DNA of 64,000 bases. Origin: Phaeobacter cretensis (lineage in GTDB: Bacteria; Pseudomonadota; Alphaproteobacteria; Rhodobacterales; Rhodobacteraceae). Positions 1 through 7,540 of this stretch are shown in pieces. The translations under genes were made by a program, and so were the position numbers. Within the stretch, counting starts at the first letter, position 1. Each line of letters opens with the position of its first letter. The stretch spans positions 2,294,001 through 2,358,000 of the forward strand of contig NZ_JBKBEU010000001.1 in assembly GCF_047372505.1 (NCBI RefSeq), in the 5' to 3' direction. The notes below the pieces were generated by a model. It saw only the letters and a program-made list of their open reading frames with translations, was not told the origin of the DNA and did no database searches.

Positions 1-427
1 CCGCGTAGTGAATCGCGGGCGCAAGGATCGCATCCAGCCCCAGCTTTCCTTCAGTCTCGGACAATTTGCAAAAGGCATCAATTGCACCCGGCATCGTTAC
101 GGCATGCGCACTGGTTGTCGGGACCGCACTCAGACCTGCATCTCTCAATGCCGCGGCATCTGCAGCAGCGGCAGCACGCCCTGAACCGTTCATCGCCTGA
201 ATGGGCAAGCCGGGCCTTGAGTAAAGGGCAAAGCAGTCGCCGCCGATTCCGGTCATTTGTGGTTCGCAGATGCCAAGTAGCACCGCGCCAGCGATGGCGG
301 CATCCATGGCGTTGCCGCCGCGCTTCAGAATGTCGACGGCAACACCGGCCGCTAGCGGGTGAGAGGTGGCGCAAAGGCCGTTTGCGGCAAAGACTGCCGA
401 GCGTCCTGGTTGATGAAAATCGCGCAT
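1..427 (-). CDS. Gamma-glutamyltransferase family protein, N-terminal part (cut by window edge)
   Basis: This is the first 142 codons of a minus-strand gene whose remainder lies to the left of the window. Gamma-glutamyltransferases are Ntn-hydrolases that transfer or hydrolyse the gamma-glutamyl group of glutathione and related compounds. The visible part carries the family's N-terminal signature: GGNAMDAA near residue 38, then EPQMTGIGGDCFALY around residues 53-67, followed by the MNGSGRAA segment. The self-cleavage threonine and catalytic half would be outside the window, so activity cannot be judged. No signal peptide is visible, unlike periplasmic Ggt, which fits a cytoplasmic GGT-like enzyme. 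The ATG start is supported by an AGGAGGG ribosome site about 8 bases upstream (plus-strand 431-438 region). It reads away from the RsbW-like gene. Confidence 0.85.
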   Translation of the reverse strand, partial: MRDFHQPGRSAVFAANGLCATSHPLAAGVAVDILKRGGNAMDAAIAGAVLLGICEPQMTGIGGDCFALYSRPGLPIQAMNGSGRAAAAADAAALRDAGLSAVPTTSAHAVTMPGAIDAFCKLSETEGKLGLDAILAPAIHYA

Positions 428-629
428 AATCCCTCCTGTGGTTGGAAGGCAGATTAGGTCTTGCGAAGGCAAAGGCAATGACAAAGCACAGTCAGCGATT
501 GAAGAGCCAGCCGACGCGGACTGCGAAGGCTATCGGGCTGATCACGCGGGATGAAATATTAGTGAAATGTGGGGATGGATCGCTTTGGTACCAAGTATGC
601 CGGGCGAGTGACTGCACGCTTTGGCCCGG

Positions 630-1076
630 TCACATGCTATCTGCATTGCGCATCTGAATCTCGAAGCAAAGCGATAGATTGTTGCCGGTGTCATCACGTT
701 CGTACTGCACGTCTGAAGCGAGTTCGCGGATCAACAACCATCCGAACCCGCCCTCTGGCAACTGATCTATTTCAACTGTGAGGTCATGTGCGGTGCCAGC
801 AGGCAGTTCATTGTTTTCGAAGGGCGCGCCGCCGTCGCCGATCGAAATCCATAGCTGCCCAGGGTGCAAGTTGCATCGAATGCGTACGTCACCGATATCC
901 ATTCCTGCATAGGCGTGCTCTACGACGTTGTTCACGGCCTCGGTCAGAGCGATTTGCACCTCATCCACGCGAGAGTCATGGATCCCCATTGTGCGCAGCC
1001 GAGCGACGACGTCCTGCACACCCGTCCTGGCATCCAGTTCCGTTGCAGTGAACGTGCAAGAAAAGGTTTCAAGCAT
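630..1076 (-). CDS. RsbW-like anti-sigma factor / serine kinase
   Basis: A 148-residue HATPase_c_2 protein of the RsbW/SpoIIAB type. Such proteins bind a sigma factor or other partner and phosphorylate a STAS-domain antagonist. The GHKL ATP-binding motifs are visible: the N box with Glu46 and Asn49/Asn50 in TEAVNNVVEHAY, the G1 box DGGAPF at Asp81, and a glycine-rich GGFGWLL segment near residue 129. The gene lies 35 bp downstream of the STAS gene on the same strand, so the two should be co-transcribed as a partner-switch module. No sigma factor or RsbU phosphatase is next to them, so the output target is unknown. The ribosome site is weak, which would fit coupling to the upstream gene. Confidence 0.88.
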   Translation of the reverse strand: MLETFSCTFTATELDARTGVQDVVARLRTMGIHDSRVDEVQIALTEAVNNVVEHAYAGMDIGDVRIRCNLHPGQLWISIGDGGAPFENNELPAGTAHDLTVEIDQLPEGGFGWLLIRELASDVQYERDDTGNNLSLCFEIQMRNADSM

Positions 1077-1111
1077 TGTCTATTCGCTCTGCGTTACAAA
1101 CACGCGTGGGT

Positions 1112-1456
1112 TCAAGAATCGATGTGAGTGGATACCGTTGCGTCGTTTAACGACGCATACAAATCAAAAACGGTATCCATCCGCGTCAGCCGAAACACCT
1201 TGTCGACCATAGGCGTCAACCCGGCGAGATCCAGTTTTCGGCCTTGGCCTAGCTGTTTCATGGCGGCAACAATAGCACCAAGCCCACTGGAATCGATAAA
1301 TTTCACCTCTGACAAATCAAGAATAACCCTATTAGGGCCATTTTCAGTGGTTGCGCGCATGTCTTCTTTGAATTGGATGGCCATAGCAGCGTCAATGCGT
1401 TCGGCATTGACGGTCACAATTTGTGTGCCATCTGCTGTAGTGCTCGTTAGGCTCAT
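1112..1456 (-). CDS. STAS-domain anti-sigma factor antagonist (RsbV/SpoIIAA-like)
   Basis: A 114-residue single STAS domain. The phosphorylation loop FIDSSGLG puts the likely phospho-acceptor serine at residue 56 or 57. In this family the unphosphorylated protein binds the RsbW-like kinase and frees its target, and phosphorylation by the kinase reverses this. The gene is first in a two-gene minus-strand unit with the RsbW-like gene. A GGGGACC stretch just before the ATG can serve as ribosome site. The upstream 90 bp are shared with the divergent thiolase gene and hold a short inverted repeat (1468-1485). Confidence 0.88.
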   Translation of the reverse strand: MSLTSTTADGTQIVTVNAERIDAAMAIQFKEDMRATTENGPNRVILDLSEVKFIDSSGLGAIVAAMKQLGQGRKLDLAGLTPMVDKVFRLTRMDTVFDLYASLNDATVSTHIDS

Positions 1457-1467
1457 GAGGGTCCCCG

Positions 1468-1485
1468 CGTCAATATGTGTTGACG
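1468..1485. promoter_or_regulatory. Inverted repeat in divergent intergenic region
   Basis: CGTCAA and TTGACG arms separated by 6 bp lie 12 bp upstream of the STAS gene start and 65 bp upstream of the thiolase gene. The position between divergent genes makes it a possible operator, but arms of 6 bp can occur by chance. Confidence 0.25.
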
Positions 1486-1549
1486 ATCAGCCTAGACGCC
1501 AATCCTTACGATTCTGTATGCACTATTTCGATAGTCGGAGGTAAAATAG

Positions 1550-2722
1550 ATGAAAAAAGTTGTAATTGCAGGCGCAGCACGGACTCCAATGGGTGGATTT
1601 CAGGGCATATATAATGGGGTAGCTGCCGTTGACCTCGGCGGGGCTGCGATCCGCGCAGCGCTTGAGGGCGCAGGAATCAGCACCGTTGACGAAGTCCTGA
1701 TGGGATGTGTCCTGTCAGCCGGGCAAGGGCAGGCACCCGCACGGCAGGCAGGATTCGCTGCAGGTCTTGACGAAGAAGTTCCTGCGACGACATTGAACAA
1801 AATGTGTGGGTCAGGAATGAAGGCGGCGATGATCGCCTATGATCAGATCGCGCTAGGGCAGGCGGATACCATGATCGCTGGCGGTATGGAGAGCATGACC
1901 AATGCCCCGTATTTGCTGCCAAAAATGAGAAATGGTGCACGTATCGGTCATGGTCAGGTGATCGACCACATGTTCTTGGATGGGCTGGAGGATGCCTACG
2001 ACAAAGGACGGTTGATGGGTACATTTGCTGAGGATTGTGCAGAGAACTACCAATTTAGCCGCGAGGCGCAGGATGAGTATGCAATGACATCGCTTTCCAA
2101 CGCTCTGGCAGCGCAGGAAAGTGGTGCGTTTGACGGTGAAATTGCATCTGTCACGATTAAAACGCGAAAGGGTGATGTTGTCACAGATACGGATGAGCAA
2201 CCAAAATCCGCGCGTCCTGATAAAATTCCGACGCTGAAGCCTGCTTTCCGCGAGGATGGCACTGTTACAGCGGCCAACGCCTCTTCTATCTCCGACGGTG
2301 CTGCGGCCTTGGTTTTGGCCTCGGAGGATGCTGCCGAAGCGCAGGGTCTGACCATCAGAGCCCGCATAATGGGACATGCCAGTCATGCCCAGGCGCCAGG
2401 TTTGTTCACGACAGCCCCAGTACCAGCCGCGAATAAGCTAATGGAGCGGATTGGCTGGACAACGGACGATGTGGATTTGTGGGAGGTGAACGAAGCCTTC
2501 GCCGTTGTGCCCATGGCCTTCATGCACGAAATGGGCCTGCCCCGTGACAAGGTGAATGTGAACGGAGGGGCTTGCGCGTTGGGCCATCCGATTGGGGCCT
2601 CCGGTGCACGGATTATGGTTACGTTGCTGAATGCTTTGGAGAAGAGAGACCTAAAGCGTGGAATCGCGGCGATCTGCATCGGTGGTGGCGAAGGCACTGC
2701 TATCGCCATCGAACGGGTCTGA
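1550..2722 (+). CDS. Acetyl-CoA C-acetyltransferase (thiolase)
   Basis: A 390-residue biosynthetic-type thiolase, normal full length. It should catalyse reversible condensation of two acetyl-CoA to acetoacetyl-CoA, or thiolysis of 3-ketoacyl-CoA, in the cytoplasm as a tetramer. The nucleophile Cys86 is in NKMCGSGM, the base His346 in GGACALGHPIGASG, and the second active-site Cys376 in the CIGGGEG loop near the C terminus. The start is supported by GGAGG about 11 bases before the ATG. The neighbours (partner-switch genes upstream, MsrC downstream) do not give a pathway. There is no phaB or 3-hydroxyacyl-CoA dehydrogenase beside it, so whether it serves polyhydroxybutyrate synthesis or degradation of amino and fatty acids cannot be told. 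Confidence 0.95.
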   Translation: MKKVVIAGAARTPMGGFQGIYNGVAAVDLGGAAIRAALEGAGISTVDEVLMGCVLSAGQGQAPARQAGFAAGLDEEVPATTLNKMCGSGMKAAMIAYDQIALGQADTMIAGGMESMTNAPYLLPKMRNGARIGHGQVIDHMFLDGLEDAYDKGRLMGTFAEDCAENYQFSREAQDEYAMTSLSNALAAQESGAFDGEIASVTIKTRKGDVVTDTDEQPKSARPDKIPTLKPAFREDGTVTAANASSISDGAAALVLASEDAAEAQGLTIRARIMGHASHAQAPGLFTTAPVPAANKLMERIGWTTDDVDLWEVNEAFAVVPMAFMHEMGLPRDKVNVNGGACALGHPIGASGARIMVTLLNALEKRDLKRGIAAICIGGGEGTAIAIERV

Positions 2723-2816
2723 TCCATCCGCGTGAACTTTGCAGAATAATTTGACCACTAAGCGGGTAGGGGGCCGAAAGCTCCCTCCCATTATTCATTC
2801 TCTAGCAGGGATTTTT

Positions 2817-3275
2817 ATGACCCGAGTAGACTACGCCCAACTGTCCCAGACCATCGCTGCTTTGACAGACGGCGAAAGTGATACCGTTGCATTGATGGCC
2901 ACAATCACCTGCGAGGTGCATCACAGCGATGACCGGTTCAACTGGACCGGTTTCTATCGTGTGGTCGCACCGGAACAGCTGAAAATCGGCCCTTATCAAG
3001 GTGGGCATGGGTGTTTGCAGATTCCGTTCTCTCGGGGCGTTTGTGGTGCGGCTGCCAGAACCGGAGATGTACAGCTGGTTGCCGATGTCGAAGCTTTTCC
3101 GGGGCATATCGCCTGCGCCACCTCGACCCGGTCTGAGCTGGTGTTGCCGATTTTTGATGCCTCTGGCGATGTCATCGCAGTGTTTGATATCGACAGTGAT
3201 TTGCCCAATGCCTTTGACATCGAGGATGCAAAACACCTCTCAGAGATCCTGTCACGGGTGTTTTCTGTAAAATAG
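2817..3275 (+). CDS. msrC: Free methionine-(R)-sulfoxide reductase, GAF domain
   Basis: A 152-residue single GAF-domain protein of the fRMsr family, which reduces free L-methionine-(R)-sulfoxide with thioredoxin as electron donor. The three conserved cysteines of the E. coli enzyme are present at residues 66 (GGHGCLQIPF), 76 (RGVCG) and 100 (GHIACA), and the ligand-pocket motif SELVLPIFD follows. I chose the ATG at 2817 because the homology begins there and AGCAGGG precedes it. An in-frame start at 2739 would add 26 unrelated residues. It stands alone between the thiolase and the XRE-cupin regulator. Confidence 0.9.
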   Translation: MTRVDYAQLSQTIAALTDGESDTVALMATITCEVHHSDDRFNWTGFYRVVAPEQLKIGPYQGGHGCLQIPFSRGVCGAAARTGDVQLVADVEAFPGHIACATSTRSELVLPIFDASGDVIAVFDIDSDLPNAFDIEDAKHLSEILSRVFSVK

Positions 3276-3402
3276 GAAATCGGCATATCGCGGTCGCAGA
3301 CTGCTTGACGCCTTGTGCATGGTCCAGCTTTGGAGGGTTTACGAGAGTTGAGAGATCTGGTGTCCTTGGGTGCCGGGTCTTTTCCTGTTTTAGGAACAGA
3401 AG

Positions 3403-3437
3403 AGTCAGTGAAAAAGTCCTTGTTTTTTTCACTGACT
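3403..3437. promoter_or_regulatory. Candidate operator 1: long perfect inverted repeat before XRE-cupin gene
   Basis: AGTCAGTGAAAAA and its exact reverse complement TTTTTCACTGACT flank a short centre. The core is a 25-bp dyad, GTGAAAA-N11-TTTTCAC, at 3408-3432. The same 25-bp architecture recurs at 3447-3471. The dyad could also form an RNA hairpin ending msrC, but it lacks a downstream T run and the repeated motif favours a protein-binding site. Confidence 0.55.
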
Positions 3438-3446
3438 TGAAGCACC

Positions 3447-3471
3447 GTGAAAAAACAGCAGAAATTTTCAC
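3447..3471. promoter_or_regulatory. Candidate operator 2: GTGAAAA-N11-TTTTCAC dyad
   Basis: This 25-bp dyad has the same half-sites and the same 11-bp gap as the one at 3408-3432, centre to centre 39 bp. It ends 9 bases before the GTG start of the XRE-cupin gene. A protein bound here would block the ribosome site region or the promoter. Autoregulation by the adjacent regulator is the simplest reading. Confidence 0.55.
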
Positions 3472-3480
3472 AGGTGTTAT

Positions 3481-4050
3481 GTGACGGACCAATCACCACA
3501 ACCAGCGAGCTTGGGCGCCGATTTGCGGGCTTTACGTAAGGCACGTGGAGCGACGCTGGCTGATTTGGCAGCCCGGCTTGAACGTTCGGTTGGATGGCTG
3601 AGCCAAGTTGAACGGGATATTTCTGAGCCTTCAATTTCAGACCTGCGCGCTATTGCCAAATGCTTGGACGTTCCGATGTCGATGTTGTTTGCCCATTCGG
3701 CGGCTCCGGTATCTGAACAGGGTTACATTGTCCGCGCAGGTGCGCGCCGTCCGATGGGGTCCGGTGAGGAAGGGTTGATAGAAGAGTTGCTCTCTCCCGA
3801 TTTGACGGATGATTTTGAGATGGTGCACTCAACCTTTCGCCCTCATTCGCGAATGCAAACACCGGCAGACCGACCCACGCAGGAGGTTGGCTATGTGATC
3901 TCAGGTCAGCTTGATCTTATCATCGGTGGTCGAAGCTTTACGGTGGGTCCGGGTGATAGCTTCCGCATCAAGGAAGAGATGTATCAATGGGCCAACCCCT
4001 ATGAAGTGCCTGCGGTCACCGTCTGGGTTATTGCGCCGCCGGTGTATTGA
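3481..4050 (+). CDS. XRE-family transcriptional regulator with C-terminal cupin domain
   Basis: A 189-residue regulator. Residues about 11-70 form a helix-turn-helix XRE domain (LRALRKARGATLADLAARL, then VGWLSQVERDISEPSISDLRAIA). Residues about 110-185 form a cupin_2 barrel likely to bind a small metabolite. Family members commonly control amino-acid or amine catabolism and export genes. It starts with GTG directly after two matching dyads. Its stop overlaps the start of the LysE gene (TGATG), and LysE in turn overlaps the GFA gene, so the three form one tight operon that leads into the first dehydrogenase gene. The ligand is unknown; a methylated amine or amino acid is an inference from context. 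Confidence 0.9.
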   Translation: MTDQSPQPASLGADLRALRKARGATLADLAARLERSVGWLSQVERDISEPSISDLRAIAKCLDVPMSMLFAHSAAPVSEQGYIVRAGARRPMGSGEEGLIEELLSPDLTDDFEMVHSTFRPHSRMQTPADRPTQEVGYVISGQLDLIIGGRSFTVGPGDSFRIKEEMYQWANPYEVPAVTVWVIAPPVY

Positions 4051-4679
4051 TGAGCTTTGACGCGTGGATCATATTTTCACTGTTCTGGCTGGCCTTCGTC
4101 ACTACACCGGGCCCGAACGCAGTGAACTGCATCTCAAACGGAATGAACCTTGGTTTTGGTAAGGCGATGCTTGGGGTGATGGCGATCCTGACGCAGGCTA
4201 CGGTGTTTTTATTGTTGTCAGCTTTGGGCATCACAGCGCTGATCGCTGCGTCTCCCACGGGGTTCTTTGTCGCAAAACTTATCGGGGCCGGATTTCTGAT
4301 TTACCTTGGTATCCGCGGCTGGCGGACCGCCACCAAACCGGTACCATCAGTGGAGCGCCCTGCTCGCCACGTCTATTTACATGCCTTGGCTGTAGCGACC
4401 ATCAACCCCAAAAGCTTTGCTGGCTATTTGGCTGCCTTCTCGCAATTTGTGCAACCAGACGTTCCGATTTGGTCGCAGATGGCTGTCATTATGCCCACTG
4501 CTTTGGTGCTGACCACGCTTAGCTACACGGGCTTCACTCTGTTCGGCGTGGGCATGGGGCGTGCAGCGCTTGCTGCTGTTTTTAACATCTGGATTCGCCG
4601 TGTTCTGGCAATCTGCTTCATCGTCTACGGCGCCCTTTTGGGTGCAAGCAGTTTACCCAATTTGGAGGGCGCGTCATGA
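4050..4679 (+). CDS. LysE/RhtB-family amino-acid exporter
   Basis: A 209-residue inner-membrane protein with about six hydrophobic segments, typical length for LysE/RhtB translocators that export amino acids or their derivatives. The family pattern TPGPNAVNCISNG appears near residue 20, followed by the G-rich helix GKAMLGVMAILTQA. The ATG overlaps the stop of the XRE-cupin gene, and the 3' end overlaps the GFA gene by 4 bases (ATGA), so translation is coupled. An in-frame TTG one codon earlier is a less likely start. Cargo is not predictable. Being coupled to a cupin-type regulator suggests that export is induced by the same small molecule. Confidence 0.9.
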   Translation: MSFDAWIIFSLFWLAFVTTPGPNAVNCISNGMNLGFGKAMLGVMAILTQATVFLLLSALGITALIAASPTGFFVAKLIGAGFLIYLGIRGWRTATKPVPSVERPARHVYLHALAVATINPKSFAGYLAAFSQFVQPDVPIWSQMAVIMPTALVLTTLSYTGFTLFGVGMGRAALAAVFNIWIRRVLAICFIVYGALLGASSLPNLEGAS

Positions 4680-5050
4680 TCAAGGGTCATTGTCTCTGCG
4701 GTGAGGTTCAGTTTGAGACCAAAGTCACCCCTAGGGGCGTATCGATGTGCCATTGCGGCCAGTGCCGACGTCAGTCAGGGGGCATCTGGTCTTCCGCTTA
4801 TGTCGCTGACAGTGATCTCACCATTACCGGCGAGGTGCGCTGGTACGCCTCCAGTCCGGATGCCCGGCGTGGGTTCTGTCCGGCCTGCGGATCCTTCCTG
4901 TTCTGGAAAGCAAATACTGAAGACACCATCAGCTTTGCTCTCGGAGCGGTGAACAATCCAACTGGGCTCCAACTCGAGAAGCACATCTTTGTAGCCAACA
5001 AGGGTGACTACTATCACATCGCCGACGGGCTGCCTCAAGAAGAGTACTGA
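4676..5050 (+). CDS. GFA-domain (CENP-V/Gfa-like) zinc protein
   Basis: A 124-residue protein with the GFA fold. Zinc-binding cysteines are visible at residues 6 and 8 (HCLCGEV), 25, 27 and 30 (CHCGQCRRQSGG), and 68 and 71 (CPACGS). The founding member was described as a glutathione-dependent formaldehyde-activating enzyme, but most family members have no proven reaction. The gene overlaps LysE by 4 bases and lies 45 bp before a dimethylglycine dehydrogenase-like gene. Demethylation of N-methyl groups releases formaldehyde equivalents, so a role in formaldehyde handling is plausible here but is an inference. Confidence 0.85.
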   Translation: MIKGHCLCGEVQFETKVTPRGVSMCHCGQCRRQSGGIWSSAYVADSDLTITGEVRWYASSPDARRGFCPACGSFLFWKANTEDTISFALGAVNNPTGLQLEKHIFVANKGDYYHIADGLPQEEY

Positions 5051-5095
5051 ACTGGCAACTACCAGATCGAAACCATCCTTAACAGGGAGACGACC

Positions 5096-7540
5096 ATGTC
5101 TGATTTTCCAACACGGGCCCGCGTGGTCATCATCGGCGGCGGCATCGTTGGCTGCTCAGCTCTATATCATCTGGGTAAAAAGGGTTGGACCGATTGTGTC
5201 TTGCTGGAAAAGAACGAGCTGACAGCTGGTTCGACCTGGCATGCGGCCGGCAACGTACCGACATTCTCGACCTCTTGGTCGATCATGAACATGCAGCGCT
5301 ATTCAACCGAGTTGTACTCCCGTCTCGGCGAAGAGGTTGACTACCCGATGAACTACCACCAGTCGGGATCGATCCGGCTGGCCCACACGAAAGAGCGCGT
5401 GCAGGAGTTTCAGCGCGCCTGTGCTATGGGGCGGTATCAGGGTATCGAGATGGAGATCTGGACACCGGAAGAAGCCAAAGAGCACTATCCCTTTCTCGAA
5501 ACCCACGATCTCGAGGCGGTGCTGTATGACCCGACCGATGGTGATATCGATCCGGCGCAGGTGACTCAGGCGTTGGCAAAAGGCGCGCGCGATCTGGGGC
5601 AAAAGATTATCCGTTTCTGCCCGGCAACTGGCGTTACCCAAACGGATAATGGTTGGATTGTTCATACCGAAAAGGGCGATATCGAATGTGATTATGTGGT
5701 GAATGCTGCAGGTTACTATGCTCAGCGTGTCGGTGAGTGGTTCAAGCCGTATGGCGGTCGGACAGTGCCAATGATGGTTATGTCTCACCAGTATCTGCTG
5801 ACTGAGCAGATTGATGAAGTGGCGGCCTGGAGTAAGGAACACGGAAAGAAACTGCCTCTGATCCGTGACGTCGACGTGTCTTACTATCTGCGTCAGGAAA
5901 AGAACGGCTATAATCTTGGCCCCTATGAACCCAATTGTAAGGGTGAATGGCTGACCGAAGACAACCAGATGCCAGACGATTTTTCCTTCCAGCTTTGGTC
6001 GGACGATCTGGACCGGATCGAGGATATTGTGACCGATGCGATGGAACGGGTGCCGCTGATGGCGCAGTCCGGTGTGTCCAGCGTAATCAATGGTCCGATT
6101 CCCTATGCACCTGATGGTCTGCCGCTGCTTGGGCCTATGCCAGGTGTCGACAATGCATTTGAAGCCTGCGTCTTCACCTTTGGTATCGCCCAAGGTGGCG
6201 GGGCGGGTAAGGTTCTGTCGGAATGGATCATTGACGGCCAGACCGAGTGGGACATGTGGGCAGTCGATCCGCGTCGCTACACAGACTACACCGATCAGGA
6301 TTATTGTGATCAGAAAGGTATGGAAGTCTACGGCAACGAATACGCCATGCATTTTCCGCACCATGAATGGCCTGCTGCGCGCGGCAAGAAGGTCAGCCAG
6401 GTTAACAGCAAGGTCATTGAACTGGGCGGCCAGATGGGGACTTACAACGGTTGGGAGCGCGCCAACTGGTTTGCCGAAGATGGTGATGACACATCAGAAA
6501 AAGCGACCCATACATGGGGGCGCTCTGGCCCATGGCAGCAACGTATCAAGGAAGAATGCGAGGCGGTTCGCGATGGTGTCGGTGTACTGGATCTGCCGGG
6601 CTTTTCCCGTTTCAATCTGGAAGGTGACGGCGCTGCAGAGTTTTTACGAGGCCAGATCACCGGCGACCTACCCAAAGTTGGGCGGATGAATCTGGTCTAC
6701 TTCTCGGATACTCGCGGTCGTATCCTGACTGAGATGTCCTGCGTGCGTCACGGCGAAGACCACTTCACCATGATCACCGCTGGTTCGGCCCAATGGCATG
6801 ACTTTGAGATCTTGAAAAAAGCGCTGCCAGCAGGTTTGTCTCTGAGCGATAGCACGACAGAATACGCAACCATGATTGTGACCGGCCCGAAATCGCGTGA
6901 GCTGTTTGCTTCACTCTCGGATGCTGATCTTTCCCTTGGCTGGTTGACCCATCAAGAAGCCTCTGTCGCGGGGAAATGTGCGTTTCTGGCGCGTGTTTCC
7001 TACGCTGGAGAACTGGGTTGGGAAGTGCATTGCGCCAATGCGCACCAGCAGGTGATCTATGATGCTTTGCTGGCAGGTGGTGCCAAACCCTTTGGTATGT
7101 ATGCGCTGAACTCTTTGCGGATCGAAAAGGGTTATCGCACTTGGAAGGGAGATCTAAGTACCGATTACTCATTGCTAGAGGGCGGGCTGGAGCGGTTTAT
7201 CAAACTCGACAAGCCGCAGGATTTCCCTGGCAAAGCCGCAATCCAGAGTGAAAAGCAGCAAGGCGTGAAGAAGTCTTTTGTCACTATGATTGTCGAAGCT
7301 GGAGATGCAGACGCGCCCTATATGTCCTGCATTTGGAAAGACGGCGAGATCGTGGGCGAGACCACCTCTGGTGATTGGGGGTATCGTGTGAATGCATCCA
7401 TTGCGCTGGGCATGGTCCGTGCGGAATTGGCAATTGCGGGTACTGAGGTAGAGGTGGAAATCTACGGCCAGAAGTATCGTGCCGTGGTTCAGAAAGACGA
7501 GCCTTTGTGGGATCCAAGCAATGACCGGCTCCGGGCCTGA
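5096..7540 (+). CDS. GcvT-fused FAD-dependent dehydrogenase, dimethylglycine/sarcosine dehydrogenase-like (copy 1)
   Basis: An 814-residue protein of the DMGDH/SARDH family. It oxidatively removes an N-methyl group from dimethylglycine, sarcosine or a similar substrate and passes it to tetrahydrofolate. The N-terminal DAO domain starts with the Rossmann motif VVIIGGGIVG (residues 10-19). His49 in STWHAAG corresponds to the histidine that carries covalent FAD in mammalian DMGDH. A central FAO_M segment follows, then a C-terminal GcvT folate-binding half (YAGELGWEVH, LRIEKGYR). AGGGAG precedes the ATG. It lies behind XRE-LysE-GFA and overlaps the AraC regulator. It is a paralogue of the gene at 8645. 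The C-terminal motif GMYALNSLRIEK is closest to animal DMGDH; exact substrate unproven. Confidence 0.92.
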   Translation: MSDFPTRARVVIIGGGIVGCSALYHLGKKGWTDCVLLEKNELTAGSTWHAAGNVPTFSTSWSIMNMQRYSTELYSRLGEEVDYPMNYHQSGSIRLAHTKERVQEFQRACAMGRYQGIEMEIWTPEEAKEHYPFLETHDLEAVLYDPTDGDIDPAQVTQALAKGARDLGQKIIRFCPATGVTQTDNGWIVHTEKGDIECDYVVNAAGYYAQRVGEWFKPYGGRTVPMMVMSHQYLLTEQIDEVAAWSKEHGKKLPLIRDVDVSYYLRQEKNGYNLGPYEPNCKGEWLTEDNQMPDDFSFQLWSDDLDRIEDIVTDAMERVPLMAQSGVSSVINGPIPYAPDGLPLLGPMPGVDNAFEACVFTFGIAQGGGAGKVLSEWIIDGQTEWDMWAVDPRRYTDYTDQDYCDQKGMEVYGNEYAMHFPHHEWPAARGKKVSQVNSKVIELGGQMGTYNGWERANWFAEDGDDTSEKATHTWGRSGPWQQRIKEECEAVRDGVGVLDLPGFSRFNLEGDGAAEFLRGQITGDLPKVGRMNLVYFSDTRGRILTEMSCVRHGEDHFTMITAGSAQWHDFEILKKALPAGLSLSDSTTEYATMIVTGPKSRELFASLSDADLSLGWLTHQEASVAGKCAFLARVSYAGELGWEVHCANAHQQVIYDALLAGGAKPFGMYALNSLRIEKGYRTWKGDLSTDYSLLEGGLERFIKLDKPQDFPGKAAIQSEKQQGVKKSFVTMIVEAGDADAPYMSCIWKDGEIVGETTSGDWGYRVNASIALGMVRAELAIAGTEVEVEIYGQKYRAVVQKDEPLWDPSNDRLRA

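Noticed and set aside
4996..5095. Possible glycine or SAM riboswitch before the first dehydrogenase gene
   Set aside because: The gap is only 45 bp after the GFA gene and no riboswitch core motif is seen.
5303..6364. 353-codon minus-strand open frame across the first dehydrogenase
   Set aside because: Antisense to a conserved enzyme; composition rich in His/Ile/Arg typical of a shadow frame. A similar 323-codon frame at 8861-9832 is rejected for the same reason.
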